A DNA stretch of 64,000 bases, from contig JAFEAE010000025.1 of the NCBI GenBank assembly GCA_018266575.1, positions 62,001 to 126,000 on the forward strand, in the 5' to 3' direction. Shown here in pieces: positions 1-8,569 of this stretch. A model generated the notes under the pieces. That model saw nothing but the letters and a program-made list of their open reading frames with translations. It had not been told where the DNA came from and did not search any database. The translations under genes and the position numbers were made by a program. Position 1 is the stretch's first letter, and each line of letters starts with the position of its first letter. The stretch is from Bacteroidota bacterium (GTDB taxonomy: Bacteria > Bacteroidota > Bacteroidia > Chitinophagales > Chitinophagaceae).

Positions 1-360
1 GAAATAACATATAGAATACTTCATGTTAGACACAAATACAAAAACGAGCTTGAACAATTCTATAAAGATTACAATTGGCAAATAGGGCATTATATTAGAA
101 GTTTTATTTCAATTGTGAAATTAATTAGTGAAAGTAAATTTGCTGCGAACGGTCATCAGTATATCCGTATTCTTAAAGCTCGATCTTCAAACGATGAATT
201 ACGTTTGCTATTTTATTATATCCTGGGAGTTCAGAATCAGGATAAGAAATGTTCTTTGGCTAAACTTTTTTCGAAATATGATTTATTTGATGACCTAACA
301 GAACTCATAAAGGATGGTGATATGGATTCGTATAGAAATATTCTTAAGAATTGTAAGTAA
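1..360 (+). CDS. Putative phage abortive infection protein (C-terminal part, 5' end outside window)
   Basis: The frame is open from the first base and ends at the TAA at 358-360, so this is the last 119 codons of a longer gene; the internal GTG at 115 is not a convincing start. The visible pattern GHYIR (residues 29-33), then a helix with ILKAR, SNDELRLLFYY and a later KYDLFDDL, resembles the C-terminal end of the putative phage abortive infection family (PF16872: GHYFR, RAQLS, ELxLLFYN). Members are thought to act in phage defence, often with N-terminal membrane helices that are not visible here. The family call is from remembered motif shape, not a search. Nothing downstream in the window looks like a defence partner. 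Confidence 0.55.
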   Translation, partial: EITYRILHVRHKYKNELEQFYKDYNWQIGHYIRSFISIVKLISESKFAANGHQYIRILKARSSNDELRLLFYYILGVQNQDKKCSLAKLFSKYDLFDDLTELIKDGDMDSYRNILKNCK

Positions 361-512
361 ATGATTACCTCCGCCGTTCCGCTATTGCAGGTCGCCGACC
401 AACAACAAATAATCACCGATTATATTTCATCAATCACCCCCTATTCGCCATTTATCATCCTAACTTTCATTGAAAATTGTTTTTCGTAACTTTATCCAAT
501 AACTGATAAAAT

Positions 513-1037
513 ATGCGTACAATATTAACAGCCGCACTATTCATTTCGGTTTTCTACGCAAGTGCACAGGTTCCCGTGTCGTTGGGTTTCTCAGAATATC
601 CTCAAAATTTATTCTGGAATAATAACCCTCAAAATCTTTTGAATAAAAAATGGTCGGTTACAACATACAGTGCTATTTCTACAGGATTACTTTATTATAA
701 TGGATCCGCTTCAAATTTTGTAGCAGCACCAATCGGGCTGCAGCTCAACCGCCAGTTGAATAAAAATTTTTATGCGTTTGCAGGTGTATCCGTTGTTCCA
801 GCTTATATTCATTCAACTAATTATTTTCTTTCTTCAGATGTAAGCAAACCATATCCCGGCAATATTTTTAATGTAAACAGCTTCGGTGTATCCCCAATGG
901 CGCAAATGGGATTGATGTATGTGAATGATGACAAAACATTTTCCATCTCCGGAAGCATCAGCGTTCAACGCGGAGGCTATTATTATCCACAGCAAACTCC
1001 CCCTCCGCAAAATAATACGCTCATAAAAAACAGGTAA
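513..1037 (+). CDS. Hypothetical secreted protein, possibly outer-membrane
   Basis: A 174-residue protein with a clear signal peptide (hydrophobic residues 3-14, cleavage probably after Ala-18 in YASAQ). The mature part alternates polar and aromatic residues in short stretches that would suit beta strands, and it ends with a Gln/Pro-rich segment and a basic tail. I do not recognise the family. It lacks the terminal aromatic residue typical of outer-membrane barrels, so either it is periplasmic or its 3' end has been lost. No operon partner is obvious: the next gene begins 66 bases on and has its own Tat signal. Confidence 0.6.
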   Translation: MRTILTAALFISVFYASAQVPVSLGFSEYPQNLFWNNNPQNLLNKKWSVTTYSAISTGLLYYNGSASNFVAAPIGLQLNRQLNKNFYAFAGVSVVPAYIHSTNYFLSSDVSKPYPGNIFNVNSFGVSPMAQMGLMYVNDDKTFSISGSISVQRGGYYYPQQTPPPQNNTLIKNR

Positions 1038-1103
1038 AGCGCTGTTGAAAACATACTATCAAGACAATATTCCAAAAGGATTACATTGTAGGTAGAAAAA
1101 TTT

Positions 1104-2021
1104 ATGCATTCATCAAAACTGCCACACATGATTATCGCAAAACGATTGCCACGCAGGGAATTCCTTAAAACAAGCACAACTGCTGCCATTGGAGCTGCAT
1201 TGCTACCTGAGCTTGCATTTTTAAAACATTTTTCTTCTCCTGCAAAAATTTCTTTGCAATTGTATACAGTAAGAAGAGAAATAGAAAAAGATTTGCCCGG
1301 CACACTTCATCGCTTGGCTGCGCTTGGCGTTAAAACAGTAGAGACGGCTTTCTGGCCAAAAAATATTTCACTAAAAGAAGCAGCAAAATATTTGAAAGAT
1401 GCCGGTTTAAACGTTTCTTCCTGTCATATTGAAATTCCGGTTGGCGATCACAAAGAAGCGATGTTGCAAACTGCGGAAGCGTTCAATTGCAAACGCATGA
1501 TCTGGCATGGCTGGCCCGAAGATAAACGTTACAGCAGTTTGGAAGGAACAAAAGAGTTGATCCGTATTTACAACGAAGCAAATGCATTTGCGACATCAAA
1601 TGGCTTGCAATTTGGATTGCATAATCATTGGTGGGAATACCGAAACCGAGTGGGTGGCCGTTTTGTGTATGAATGGTTGCTCGAAGGGGTTGATAAAAAT
1701 ATTTTTTTTGAGATAGATACATATTGGGTGAAAGTTGCCGGCCAGGACCCTGCAGCCATCATTTCAAAATTTGGTAACCGCGCCGAAATGCTGCATATGA
1801 AAGATGGCCCTGCAATATGGCGCGAATCATTGGCAGAAGACAATCCCGACCCGATGGTGGCACTTGGTAAAGGCGTTCAGGATTTTCTCGCGATTGCAAA
1901 AGCAGCAAACGGAAATGTAAAATGGATGGTAATAGAAATGGATACTGTTGCAACAGATGTTTTCCAGGCAATAAAAGAAAGCCGCGATTACCTGTTGAAG
2001 AATAAATTTGCTGAGGATTAG
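1104..2021 (+). CDS. Sugar phosphate isomerase/epimerase-like TIM-barrel protein with Tat signal
   Basis: A 305-residue protein of the xylose isomerase-like TIM barrel family (AP endonuclease 2 superfamily). The N-terminus has a twin-arginine signal (RREFLK at about residues 17-22 followed by an Ala-rich hydrophobic stretch), so it is probably exported folded to the periplasm. Metal-site motifs of the family are present: a Glu after VKTVE, a His in SSCHIE, HNHWWEY near residue 173, FEID, MLHMKDG and VIEMD. Such proteins isomerise or epimerise sugars or cyclitols; the substrate cannot be read from sequence. An in-frame ATG at 1128 is an alternative start that would still keep the Tat motif. 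Confidence 0.85.
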   Translation: MHSSKLPHMIIAKRLPRREFLKTSTTAAIGAALLPELAFLKHFSSPAKISLQLYTVRREIEKDLPGTLHRLAALGVKTVETAFWPKNISLKEAAKYLKDAGLNVSSCHIEIPVGDHKEAMLQTAEAFNCKRMIWHGWPEDKRYSSLEGTKELIRIYNEANAFATSNGLQFGLHNHWWEYRNRVGGRFVYEWLLEGVDKNIFFEIDTYWVKVAGQDPAAIISKFGNRAEMLHMKDGPAIWRESLAEDNPDPMVALGKGVQDFLAIAKAANGNVKWMVIEMDTVATDVFQAIKESRDYLLKNKFAED

Positions 2022-2060
2022 AAATTCCTTATGTAATTTCTTTCATGTTATTTTTTTTAA

Positions 2061-2360
2061 ATGGCAAATAATACATCGCAGCATATTTTAAATACATCGG
2101 CTAATCTCCTGGGTTTTTGTCTTTTTGTGGTTACATCTATGCATATCACCAATTATGCGGCCAACAGTATGATCGATGAATTTACCTCGGCTGTTTCGCT
2201 GCTGCTCATCTTGTCTTGTTTGCTTTCCTTTTTTTCTATTAAAACATTAAATGCAAAAAAAGAAAAACAGTTGGAAAAGGTTGCGGATTACCTGTTCGCA
2301 ATTGCGTTAAGCGGTATATTTATTATTGTTATATTCATGACATTTGGATGGCTGAAATAA
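2061..2360 (+). CDS. Small membrane protein, function unknown
   Basis: A 99-residue protein with three likely membrane helices (about residues 14-33, 41-60 and 78-97), the second and third separated by a basic loop rich in Lys. No catalytic motif is visible and I do not recognise the family beyond similarity in layout to small uncharacterised Bacteroidota membrane proteins. It starts 39 bases after the TIM-barrel gene, and its stop lies just before the next start, so the three genes may form one transcription unit. Confidence 0.6.
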   Translation: MANNTSQHILNTSANLLGFCLFVVTSMHITNYAANSMIDEFTSAVSLLLILSCLLSFFSIKTLNAKKEKQLEKVADYLFAIALSGIFIIVIFMTFGWLK

Positions 2361-2368
2361 ATCGCTTT

Positions 2369-3787
2369 ATGATTCAACATTTTTTTCTAAAAATATTTAT
2401 TCCTTTTTTTTGCATTGTTTCGTGCGCAAATCACCAACCAGCTAACAATGCGGAGGATACAAGTGTAAAAGATACTGTCATCGCAACTGCTCCTTCAGCT
2501 ATTGATACATTTCCTGCAGGCAGAATCCTAAAAAATATTTCCTGCAAAAATGATGTTTCTCAGTCTTACGCGTTATATATTCCTGTTACAAAAAGCAGCT
2601 ATGCATTACCGGTAGTCTATTTTTTTGACCCGCATGCCGCCGGGTATTTGCCACTGGAAAAATATAAATCACTCGCAGATAAATATGGTTTTATTCTCGT
2701 CGGCAGCAATAATTCAAAAAATGGCAATGAATACACAACAACGGAGAATATCTGGCAACATTTGATTGCCGATACAAAATCGCGTTTGCATATTGATGCA
2801 TCACGGATATATGTTTGCGGGTTTTCCGGCGGGGCAAAGGCTGCAGGTTACCTTGCACTAAATCATACCGAAATAAAATCAGTGATCGCTAACAGCGCGG
2901 CATTACCTGATGGAACAGCAGCAGGCAATTTTAATTTTAGTTTTACCGGGCTTGCCGGAGATGGTGATATGAATATGACAAATGTTGTTTCTTTTTGTAA
3001 TGATCTTGATAGAACTACAACCCGTCATCGCTTATTGGTCTTTAACGGAAAACACGAATGGGCGCCTGAAACAGCTATGAATATTGCTTTTGAAGGATTA
3101 TTGTTTGATGCGATGCGCAACAAACAAATCGTTCCTGATAATGCTTTCATCAAAAATTACATTATCGAAAGCAAAAAAAGGATTGATGAAACCACAAAAA
3201 CAAACAACCTGATCACAGTTGCTGATGAATGTAAACTTTCGTTGAGCTTACTCGATGGATTGACGAATGAAACAAATTTTTTCAAACAGGAATATGCATC
3301 GATCACGTCAAATGCAGCATATCAAAAACAATTGAAACAGGCTGAAGATTTATTTGCAACGGAAGAAAATATCAAAGCAACATACCAGCAGCAATTTCAA
3401 AACGGCGACATTAATTACTGGAAGAACACTATTGCTGCATTGAATGAAAAAGCAAAAGCCAAAACAGATGAAGGCGCTATGTATAACAGGTTGCTTGCTT
3501 ATTTGTCGCTTGCTTTCTATTCCATCAGCAATCGGTTTATCCAGGGAAATCAAAATGATGGGGCAGCATATTTTGTGAACCTGTACAAACTTGCCGACCC
3601 GGCAAATAGTGAAGCATGGTATTTTTCAGCAATAGTTAATGCACGAAAAAATAATAGCAAGGCTGCAGAAGACGATTTGCTGAAAGCTGCCGAAAATGGA
3701 TTTGCCGATAAGAACAGAATGGAACAACAACCGGAATTTCTAACGCTCAATTTGAATTTTTCTGCAATTGAAACTAAAATGAAATAA
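2369..3787 (+). CDS. Alpha/beta-hydrolase lipoprotein with helical (TPR-like) C-terminus
   Basis: A lipoprotein: starting from ATG 2369 gives a short hydrophobic signal ending in the lipobox IVSC; the upstream ATG at 2348 would overlap the previous gene and put charged residues ahead of the signal. Residues about 55-260 resemble an alpha/beta hydrolase of the esterase or PHB-depolymerase type: VVYFFDPHAAGY (oxyanion region), the nucleophile elbow GFSGGA (Gly-x-Ser-x-Gly) and a late NGKHEW that supplies a plausible catalytic His. The remaining ~200 residues are helical, with ADPANSEAWYFSAIV and an Ala-rich helix pair typical of TPR repeats. Likely a periplasmic-facing, membrane-anchored esterase; substrate unknown. 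Confidence 0.75.
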   Translation: MIQHFFLKIFIPFFCIVSCANHQPANNAEDTSVKDTVIATAPSAIDTFPAGRILKNISCKNDVSQSYALYIPVTKSSYALPVVYFFDPHAAGYLPLEKYKSLADKYGFILVGSNNSKNGNEYTTTENIWQHLIADTKSRLHIDASRIYVCGFSGGAKAAGYLALNHTEIKSVIANSAALPDGTAAGNFNFSFTGLAGDGDMNMTNVVSFCNDLDRTTTRHRLLVFNGKHEWAPETAMNIAFEGLLFDAMRNKQIVPDNAFIKNYIIESKKRIDETTKTNNLITVADECKLSLSLLDGLTNETNFFKQEYASITSNAAYQKQLKQAEDLFATEENIKATYQQQFQNGDINYWKNTIAALNEKAKAKTDEGAMYNRLLAYLSLAFYSISNRFIQGNQNDGAAYFVNLYKLADPANSEAWYFSAIVNARKNNSKAAEDDLLKAAENGFADKNRMEQQPEFLTLNLNFSAIETKMK

Positions 3788-3984
3788 AGCTTGTTGCTGT
3801 TACTAAGCTGAAACCCGATAGAATTTATGCAGTACAAGTGACGATTCTTCGGCCGGAAAATCGAAGGCAACGATGCTTAATAAAAATTCCAAAGCCGTTT
3901 AAAAACTTTTTATTGACAGACTAACCATGTTGTTGATTTAGTAACCCAAAATAATTATTTTACTTCAGTCTATAATTCTTCAAA

Positions 3985-4950
3985 ATGATCAATCAAGCTA
4001 AAAAATCCCTATGCGTTTTTTCTATTCTTTTATTAATTCTGGGTTGTTACGAAAATAAGAAGCAGGCAACATTATCTACTAATTGGTGTGACAAGGAATT
4101 GAGGCCTTCTCTTAAAAAACTTACAGAAATAAAAACAAAAAGAGATTGGTTTAAAGTGTATGCTGCAGGAGAAAATGTTTATGCCATTGTTGAACCATAC
4201 AATTACCAGGAAGTAATTTCTTACCTGATATTGGGGAAACAAAAAGCGTTGTTGTTTGATACCGGAATGGGAATGGATTCGATATCTCAGGTTGTAAAAG
4301 AATTAACCTCGCTTCCAATTACAGTGTTGAATTCGCATACACATTATGATCATATTGGCGGCAATTACGAGTTTACAAATATACTTGGAATGGATACCGC
4401 TTTCACACGCGACAATGCAGCGAATGGAATTCCGCATGATAAAGTAAAACAGGAAGTTTCCCCGGATGCATTTTGCCAGAAACATTTACCGAAAATGGAT
4501 ACGGCGAATTATAAAATAAAACCATTTGTAATTTCTACATTTATACATGATGGTTATAAAATTGATATTGGAGAAAGAACGTTAAAAGTAATTTCCACCG
4601 CAGGGCATACGCCGGATGCGGTTGCGTTGCTTGATGAAAAGTCAGGCTATTTATGGTGCGGGGATACTTTTTATGAAGGCCCGATTTTTCTTTTTTCAAA
4701 AGGAACAGATCTCGCATCGTATGAAAACAGCATTACTAAACTTTCATTGCTCATTCCAAAATTGAAATATGTTTTCCCTGCACATAATAACCCGGTATGT
4801 GATCCTAAAGAATTAACAGACGCTAAAAATGCATTTGAAGAAATTAAAAGCAAAAAGAAAAGCGGGAAAGATAATAATGATGGAAATGAATTATTTACGT
4901 TTGATAAATTTTCTTTCCTGATCGGCAAGGGATTTTTAAACCAAAAGTGA
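3985..4950 (+). CDS. Metallo-beta-lactamase-fold hydrolase, lipoprotein
   Basis: A 321-residue MBL-fold protein. The signal ends in LILGC (lipobox), so it is membrane-anchored outside the cytoplasm. The metal ligands are complete: HTHYDH (His118, His120, Asp122, His123), GHTPD (His208), CGDTF (Asp227) and PAHNN (His267). This is the dinuclear-zinc hydrolase arrangement; the substrate is not predictable. The stop codon overlaps the next gene by one base (TGATG at 4948-4952), indicating translational coupling with the oxidase-like membrane protein that follows. Confidence 0.85.
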   Translation: MINQAKKSLCVFSILLLILGCYENKKQATLSTNWCDKELRPSLKKLTEIKTKRDWFKVYAAGENVYAIVEPYNYQEVISYLILGKQKALLFDTGMGMDSISQVVKELTSLPITVLNSHTHYDHIGGNYEFTNILGMDTAFTRDNAANGIPHDKVKQEVSPDAFCQKHLPKMDTANYKIKPFVISTFIHDGYKIDIGERTLKVISTAGHTPDAVALLDEKSGYLWCGDTFYEGPIFLFSKGTDLASYENSITKLSLLIPKLKYVFPAHNNPVCDPKELTDAKNAFEEIKSKKKSGKDNNDGNELFTFDKFSFLIGKGFLNQK

Positions 4951-5633
4951 TGCTGAAAAAATTACTGATCACTTTGATCTTATCTTTTTTCCTGACAGTA
5001 ATTCCCATGTGGCTAATATGGGCACATCATATGTTTGTTACCGGGTTAAATCCGTTTCTCGGTGTGATTTTTATGGTAGTATCAATAGTAACTACGGTAC
5101 TACTCTTCGTTTTTATAATCAGAAAAATTTCCGGTTATCTTAAAGGAAAGATTTTTTTTACGCCGGCAGTTTTATTTGCGATAGGGTTTTTTAGTTTCCT
5201 GATCGCAGATTTGATGACACAAATATTTTATGGAAATTCAACATTGGATATTCATTTGCATGACACCTATTATGTGATCGCTCACACACACGTCATGCTA
5301 TTTCTTGCAATTATTTTTGGGATATTTTCTGCCACTTATTACTTCTACCCGGTAATATTCAAAAGATATATGAATGCCATCTTAGGCTATATCCATTTCT
5401 GGGTCACTTTCTTTTGCGCTTATCTTGTATTTTACCCGCTGCATTACGAAGGATTAGCGGGTATGCCCCGGCGTTATATAGATTATAGCGGGTGGAATAG
5501 CTATAATCAATTTTCAAGTCTGAATGAATTCGTTTCCAAAACAACAATTGCATTATGTGTAGCGCAAATCTTGTTTCTGTTTAATTTCTTTTATTCTACG
5601 ATTTATGGGAAAAAGAAAATTTACGAAGGTTAA
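4950..5633 (+). CDS. Half-length cytochrome c oxidase subunit I-like membrane protein
   Basis: A 227-residue polytopic membrane protein that aligns by eye with the C-terminal half of heme-copper oxidase subunit I. Recognisable pieces are WAHHM (His26, His27, the helix VII copper-B pair), HLHDTYY (His104/Asp105, the magnesium site), AHTHVM (His112 and His114, matching the heme a3 and heme a ligands of helix X) and GMPRRY (171-176, the heme-propionate arginines). Helices I-VI are absent, including the first heme a ligand and the His/Tyr cross-link of helix VI, so it cannot be an ordinary oxidase. A 20-residue hydrophobic leader precedes WAHHM, so the gene looks settled rather than freshly broken. 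ATG 4950 is used rather than GTG 4947. Confidence 0.8.
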   Translation: MLKKLLITLILSFFLTVIPMWLIWAHHMFVTGLNPFLGVIFMVVSIVTTVLLFVFIIRKISGYLKGKIFFTPAVLFAIGFFSFLIADLMTQIFYGNSTLDIHLHDTYYVIAHTHVMLFLAIIFGIFSATYYFYPVIFKRYMNAILGYIHFWVTFFCAYLVFYPLHYEGLAGMPRRYIDYSGWNSYNQFSSLNEFVSKTTIALCVAQILFLFNFFYSTIYGKKKIYEG

Positions 5634-5636
5634 ATT

Positions 5637-5951
5637 TTATTTTCCCGTGCCTATCTTATCTATCCATGCAAGCATTCCGCCAGAGACGTTCTTTGTATTT
5701 GTAAAACCCATGCTTTCAAGGATCATACAAGCTTGTCCACTACGGTTGCCACTGCGGCAATACACAATTAGTTCCTGGTCTTTCAGGTCGTCAATTTCAT
5801 CTGTTTCCATATTCCTGATATTTCCAAGAGGGATCAGTTTTCCGCCTATATTAAATTCTTCATGTTCGTAAGGTTCGCGTACATCCACAATATTCAATTG
5901 TTCTCCTGCATCTAATCTCGCTTTCAATTCTTCAACGGTAATGATCTGCAT
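5637..5951 (-). CDS. Rhodanese-like domain protein
   Basis: A single-domain rhodanese of 104 residues without a signal peptide, so cytoplasmic. The active-site loop is CRSGNRS (65-71) with the catalytic Cys65, preceded by the typical VDVREPYEHEEFNIGG segment and followed by GGMLAW. It probably carries a persulfide for sulfur transfer. The gene converges with the oxidase-like gene, the two stop codons being only three bases apart, and no terminator hairpin fits between them. Confidence 0.9.
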   Translation of the reverse strand: MQIITVEELKARLDAGEQLNIVDVREPYEHEEFNIGGKLIPLGNIRNMETDEIDDLKDQELIVYCRSGNRSGQACMILESMGFTNTKNVSGGMLAWIDKIGTGK

Positions 5952-5979
5952 GTTATTTGGTTTTTAAAATCATAAATTG

Positions 5980-6783
5980 TTATTGCACTTTCAATGTATC
6001 TGTAGAGCGTTCCGGTTTTTTTACACTCAGCCACAGGTCGATCGTTTGTCCCTGGTGAATATGATTGGGCTTGAATTCTTCATCATAAGTAGGTGGCGAC
6101 TGGCGATATACAAAAGCATTATCAGCATCAGTCACATCATTATCCGGCACAAGTGCACCAAGTATCAGCCTGCTTGAATCCAATCTCAATTTTGCTTCGT
6201 GAAATGTTAGCCCGATAAGATTAGGCACTGTAAATTCAAAACCACCAATACCATTTCCAAGCACTAAAGTAATCTTGCTTCCTTGCTGAATTTTTGTGCC
6301 GGGCTTTATTTCTTCATCATTATACATTTGTTCAAGGACAGAATTTTTTGCAAAGTCGGGCTTGAAAACGGTATCTCCTATCTTCAATCCATAATGCTCC
6401 AATACCATTGAGGCATTACGGATGGTCATGTTAACCAGGTTTGGCATTTCTACAAAAGGTGCCACGGCCCTGTTGATAGTAAGATATACTGTGCGGTTTA
6501 CTTTTACAAGATTATCTGCATCCGGAAATTGTTTCACCACACGCAATGGCGGAACAGTATCATTGAATGTGGAATCCTGTACCTGCACATCAAAGCCCTG
6601 CGATTCCAGTGTTTTTTTTGCGTCATCGAACGACATGCCGGTTACTGCCGGTATTTTTAAGGTTTTACCGTGACGGGTCATGAGGTCGAGGGAGCCGAGA
6701 AAAATCAACAATACCAATAACAGGATAATCATCGCCGTTAGTATGTTGACCCAAAGTGGTTTGCTGGTGATAAATTTAAACAC
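5980..6783 (-). CDS. PASTA-domain membrane protein
   Basis: A 267-residue protein with one N-terminal membrane helix (about residues 13-32) and three extracytoplasmic PASTA domains (about 40-105, 106-180, 185-255), recognisable from repeated patterns such as IPAVTGMSFDDAKKTL, MPNLVNMTIRNASMVL and VPNLIGLTFHEAKLRL. PASTA domains bind peptidoglycan fragments or beta-lactams in kinases and PBPs, but here there is no kinase or transpeptidase domain. It lies directly downstream of ddl, which fits a cell-wall role. The intergenic gap is filled by an inverted repeat (see 6794-6907). Confidence 0.85.
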   Translation of the reverse strand: MFKFITSKPLWVNILTAMIILLLVLLIFLGSLDLMTRHGKTLKIPAVTGMSFDDAKKTLESQGFDVQVQDSTFNDTVPPLRVVKQFPDADNLVKVNRTVYLTINRAVAPFVEMPNLVNMTIRNASMVLEHYGLKIGDTVFKPDFAKNSVLEQMYNDEEIKPGTKIQQGSKITLVLGNGIGGFEFTVPNLIGLTFHEAKLRLDSSRLILGALVPDNDVTDADNAFVYRQSPPTYDEEFKPNHIHQGQTIDLWLSVKKPERSTDTLKVQ

Positions 6784-6793
6784 GATGTTAATT

Positions 6794-6907
6794 TAATGTG
6801 ATAATGTGCAAATATGAAAATGTGATAATTCTTTATTTTGATGATTGCTCAACATATTTAACCTGCTGCATTTTCACATTTCCTCATTTTCAAATTTTCA
6901 AATTCTT
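6794..6907. repeat. Intergenic inverted repeat, type 1, between ddl and the PASTA gene
   Basis: The left arm starts with TAATGTGATAATGTG (6794-6808) and continues with a second copy of the word TGTGATAATT at 6821-6830. The right arm (about 6869-6907) is built from CATTTTC and CAAATTTTC words that pair imperfectly with it. The first 15 bases are identical to the left arm of the element at 15753-16275, and both lie a few bases upstream of a minus-strand start codon. The right arm overlaps the ddl stop codon. Confidence 0.6.
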
Positions 6908-7896
6908 TTATTCCTCAAAGCATCTTCAATTAATGCTGAGTAAAACTGCTTCAACGTCCATCCCATTGCTTTTACCTGTTGCGGCACAATACTCGCTTCG
7001 CTCTGGCCGGGCACAGTGTTTATTTCAAGCATATAAGGTTCGCCTTTCGCTTCATTGTAAATAAAATCTATCCGTATTACCCCGCCACAATTAAATACCT
7101 GGTACACTTTTTTTGCCGTAGCCCGTATTTTTTCTGCAATAGTTTCATCAACCTGTGCGGGAGTAATTTCATCGGTAAAACCGGGAGTATATTTTGCTTC
7201 GAAATCAAAAAATTCCTTTTTTGTTTTTATCTCTGTAAACGGAAGTGTAATGATCTCTCCTTTTGAGCGGAATACACCAATCGTAAATTCCCTTCCGGTA
7301 ATAAACTCTTCGATCAACACCTGGTCGTCTTCTTTAAATGCTTTTTCAACAGCAGCGCCAAGTTCTTCCGAAGCATTGCTTACTTTCGACATACCGATGC
7401 TCGACCCGCCGTTATTCGGTTTCACAAATACCGGGAAATGTAATTGTGAAGCCACTTCTTCCAGGTTCCCAAATTTTCCTTTGATCAATACAAGAGATTT
7501 CGCCACATTGATCCCGGCAAATGCAGCAACAGCAACTGTATATCTTTTATTAAACGTAAGCGCAGAAGTTGCAGCATCACAAGAGGTGTAGGGCAGCTTC
7601 ATCATATCAAAATACCCCTGCAATTTTCCATCTTCGCCAGGTGTTCCGTGGATGCCGATCAGGACCGCATCAAAATTTATTTTCTTTCCATTATCTGTTA
7701 TCGAAAAATCTTCCTTGTCGACCGATGACCGTTGATCACCGTCTGCAACATACCACCAGCCTTGTGAAGTAATATCAATTTTATAAACATTGTATTTCTG
7801 CCTGTCAACATTATTTTCAATTGTGATGGCGCTTTTGTAGGAAATGACCGATTCGCCGGAGTAACCACCTGTGACGAATGCAATATTGGGTTTCAT
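6898..7896 (-). CDS. ddl: D-alanine--D-alanine ligase
   Basis: An ATP-grasp ligase that joins two D-alanines for the peptidoglycan pentapeptide, in the cytoplasm. Family motifs: VTGGYSGES at the N-terminus, HGTPGEDG, YTSCDAATSALTFNKR, FVKPNNGGSSIGMSK (ATP-binding Lys and Gly loop), EEFITGREFTIGV, and the metal-binding IRIDFIYN with EINTVPGQSE near the C-terminus. Length (332 residues from ATG 7896; a TTG three bases upstream is less likely) is normal. The last codons lie in the right arm of the 6794-6907 repeat. Probably co-transcribed with the PASTA gene. Confidence 0.95.
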   Translation of the reverse strand: MKPNIAFVTGGYSGESVISYKSAITIENNVDRQKYNVYKIDITSQGWWYVADGDQRSSVDKEDFSITDNGKKINFDAVLIGIHGTPGEDGKLQGYFDMMKLPYTSCDAATSALTFNKRYTVAVAAFAGINVAKSLVLIKGKFGNLEEVASQLHFPVFVKPNNGGSSIGMSKVSNASEELGAAVEKAFKEDDQVLIEEFITGREFTIGVFRSKGEIITLPFTEIKTKKEFFDFEAKYTPGFTDEITPAQVDETIAEKIRATAKKVYQVFNCGGVIRIDFIYNEAKGEPYMLEINTVPGQSEASIVPQQVKAMGWTLKQFYSALIEDALRNKRI

Positions 7897-7994
7897 CAAT
7901 GCAATGAATTTTCAGCAAATAAACGAAAAGGATTCCAGTTTTATGATATGCTGTTATTGTACAAAAAATGTTAATGTTTACGGCTATAAATAAG

Positions 7995-8026
7995 AAAGGT
8001 GAAGGCATGTTCTCCTTCACCCTTTT
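7995..8026 (-). terminator. Terminator of the ferredoxin gene
   Basis: Perfect 8-bp stem GGTGAAGG (7998-8005) / CCTTCACC (8014-8021), loop of 8. Read on the minus strand it is followed by TTTCTTATTTAT, and it lies about 140 bases beyond the ferredoxin stop. The rest of the gap 7897-8161 shows nothing else I can assign. Confidence 0.6.
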
Positions 8027-8161
8027 ATGACGGGAAATATCACCCGCCTATAATAAGTAGCGCTAAGGCTACAGTTACAAAAACTGAACTGATGTTAAGT
8101 TAAGAAAATTTCGAAATAAGCTCCAAATCTTTGTGGCTATTTTTTTATCCACCGGCTTATT

Positions 8162-8509
8162 TTATAAATGCATCTTATCTTTTTTAGCTATTAATTCTTC
8201 CACAGTCTCGCGGTACATTTCATCCGGAACGCAGCAGTCAACCGGGCAAACTGCAGCACATTGTGGCTCTTCATGAAAACCCTGGCACTCAGTGCATTTG
8301 TTTGGCGTGATGTAATAGGTGTCGACACTTATAGGTGCGTTACGTTGCTCTGCATCCACAACGCTTCCATCCATTAAAGTAAATTTCCCTTTTACGGTTG
8401 TTCCGTCTGCAATCGCCCATTCTACGCCGCCTTCATAAATCGCATTGTTCGGACATTCAGGCTCGCACGCCCCGCAATTGATACATTCTTCTGTTATTTT
8501 TATAGCCAT
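8162..8509 (-). CDS. Ferredoxin with two [4Fe-4S] clusters
   Basis: A 115-residue soluble ferredoxin. The first cluster motif is complete near the start (Cys9, 12, 15 and 19 in CINCGACEPECP) and the second is spread as CTECQGFHEEPQCAAVCP, the long insertion seen in bacterial-type ferredoxins of the FdxA/YfhL kind. The start at 8509 (MAIKITEEC) is chosen because the 22 codons upstream are AT-rich and hydrophobic and run into the divergent promoter region of the acyl-CoA reductase. It carries electrons for unknown partners. Confidence 0.92.
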   Translation of the reverse strand: MAIKITEECINCGACEPECPNNAIYEGGVEWAIADGTTVKGKFTLMDGSVVDAEQRNAPISVDTYYITPNKCTECQGFHEEPQCAAVCPVDCCVPDEMYRETVEELIAKKDKMHL

Positions 8510-8539
8510 GTTTTTTAAAATTAGGGGAATTAATAAAGT

Positions 8540-8547
8540 TATTTTTG
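8540..8547 (+). promoter_or_regulatory. Possible -7 box of the acyl-CoA reductase gene
   Basis: TATTTTTG matches the Bacteroidota -7 consensus TAnnTTTG and lies 22 bases before the ATG at 8570. No TTG is seen at the usual -33 spacing, so the call is weak. Confidence 0.4.
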
Positions 8548-8569
8548 TAACCCAAATATAAAAGGATTT

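Noticed and set aside
513..1103. Possible frameshift at the end of the secreted protein near 1030
   Set aside because: Other frames carry no clear continuation of the strand pattern, so I could not support a break.
983..1303. Open frame on the minus strand over the start of the TIM-barrel gene
   Set aside because: Shadow of a well-supported plus-strand gene; composition not protein-like.
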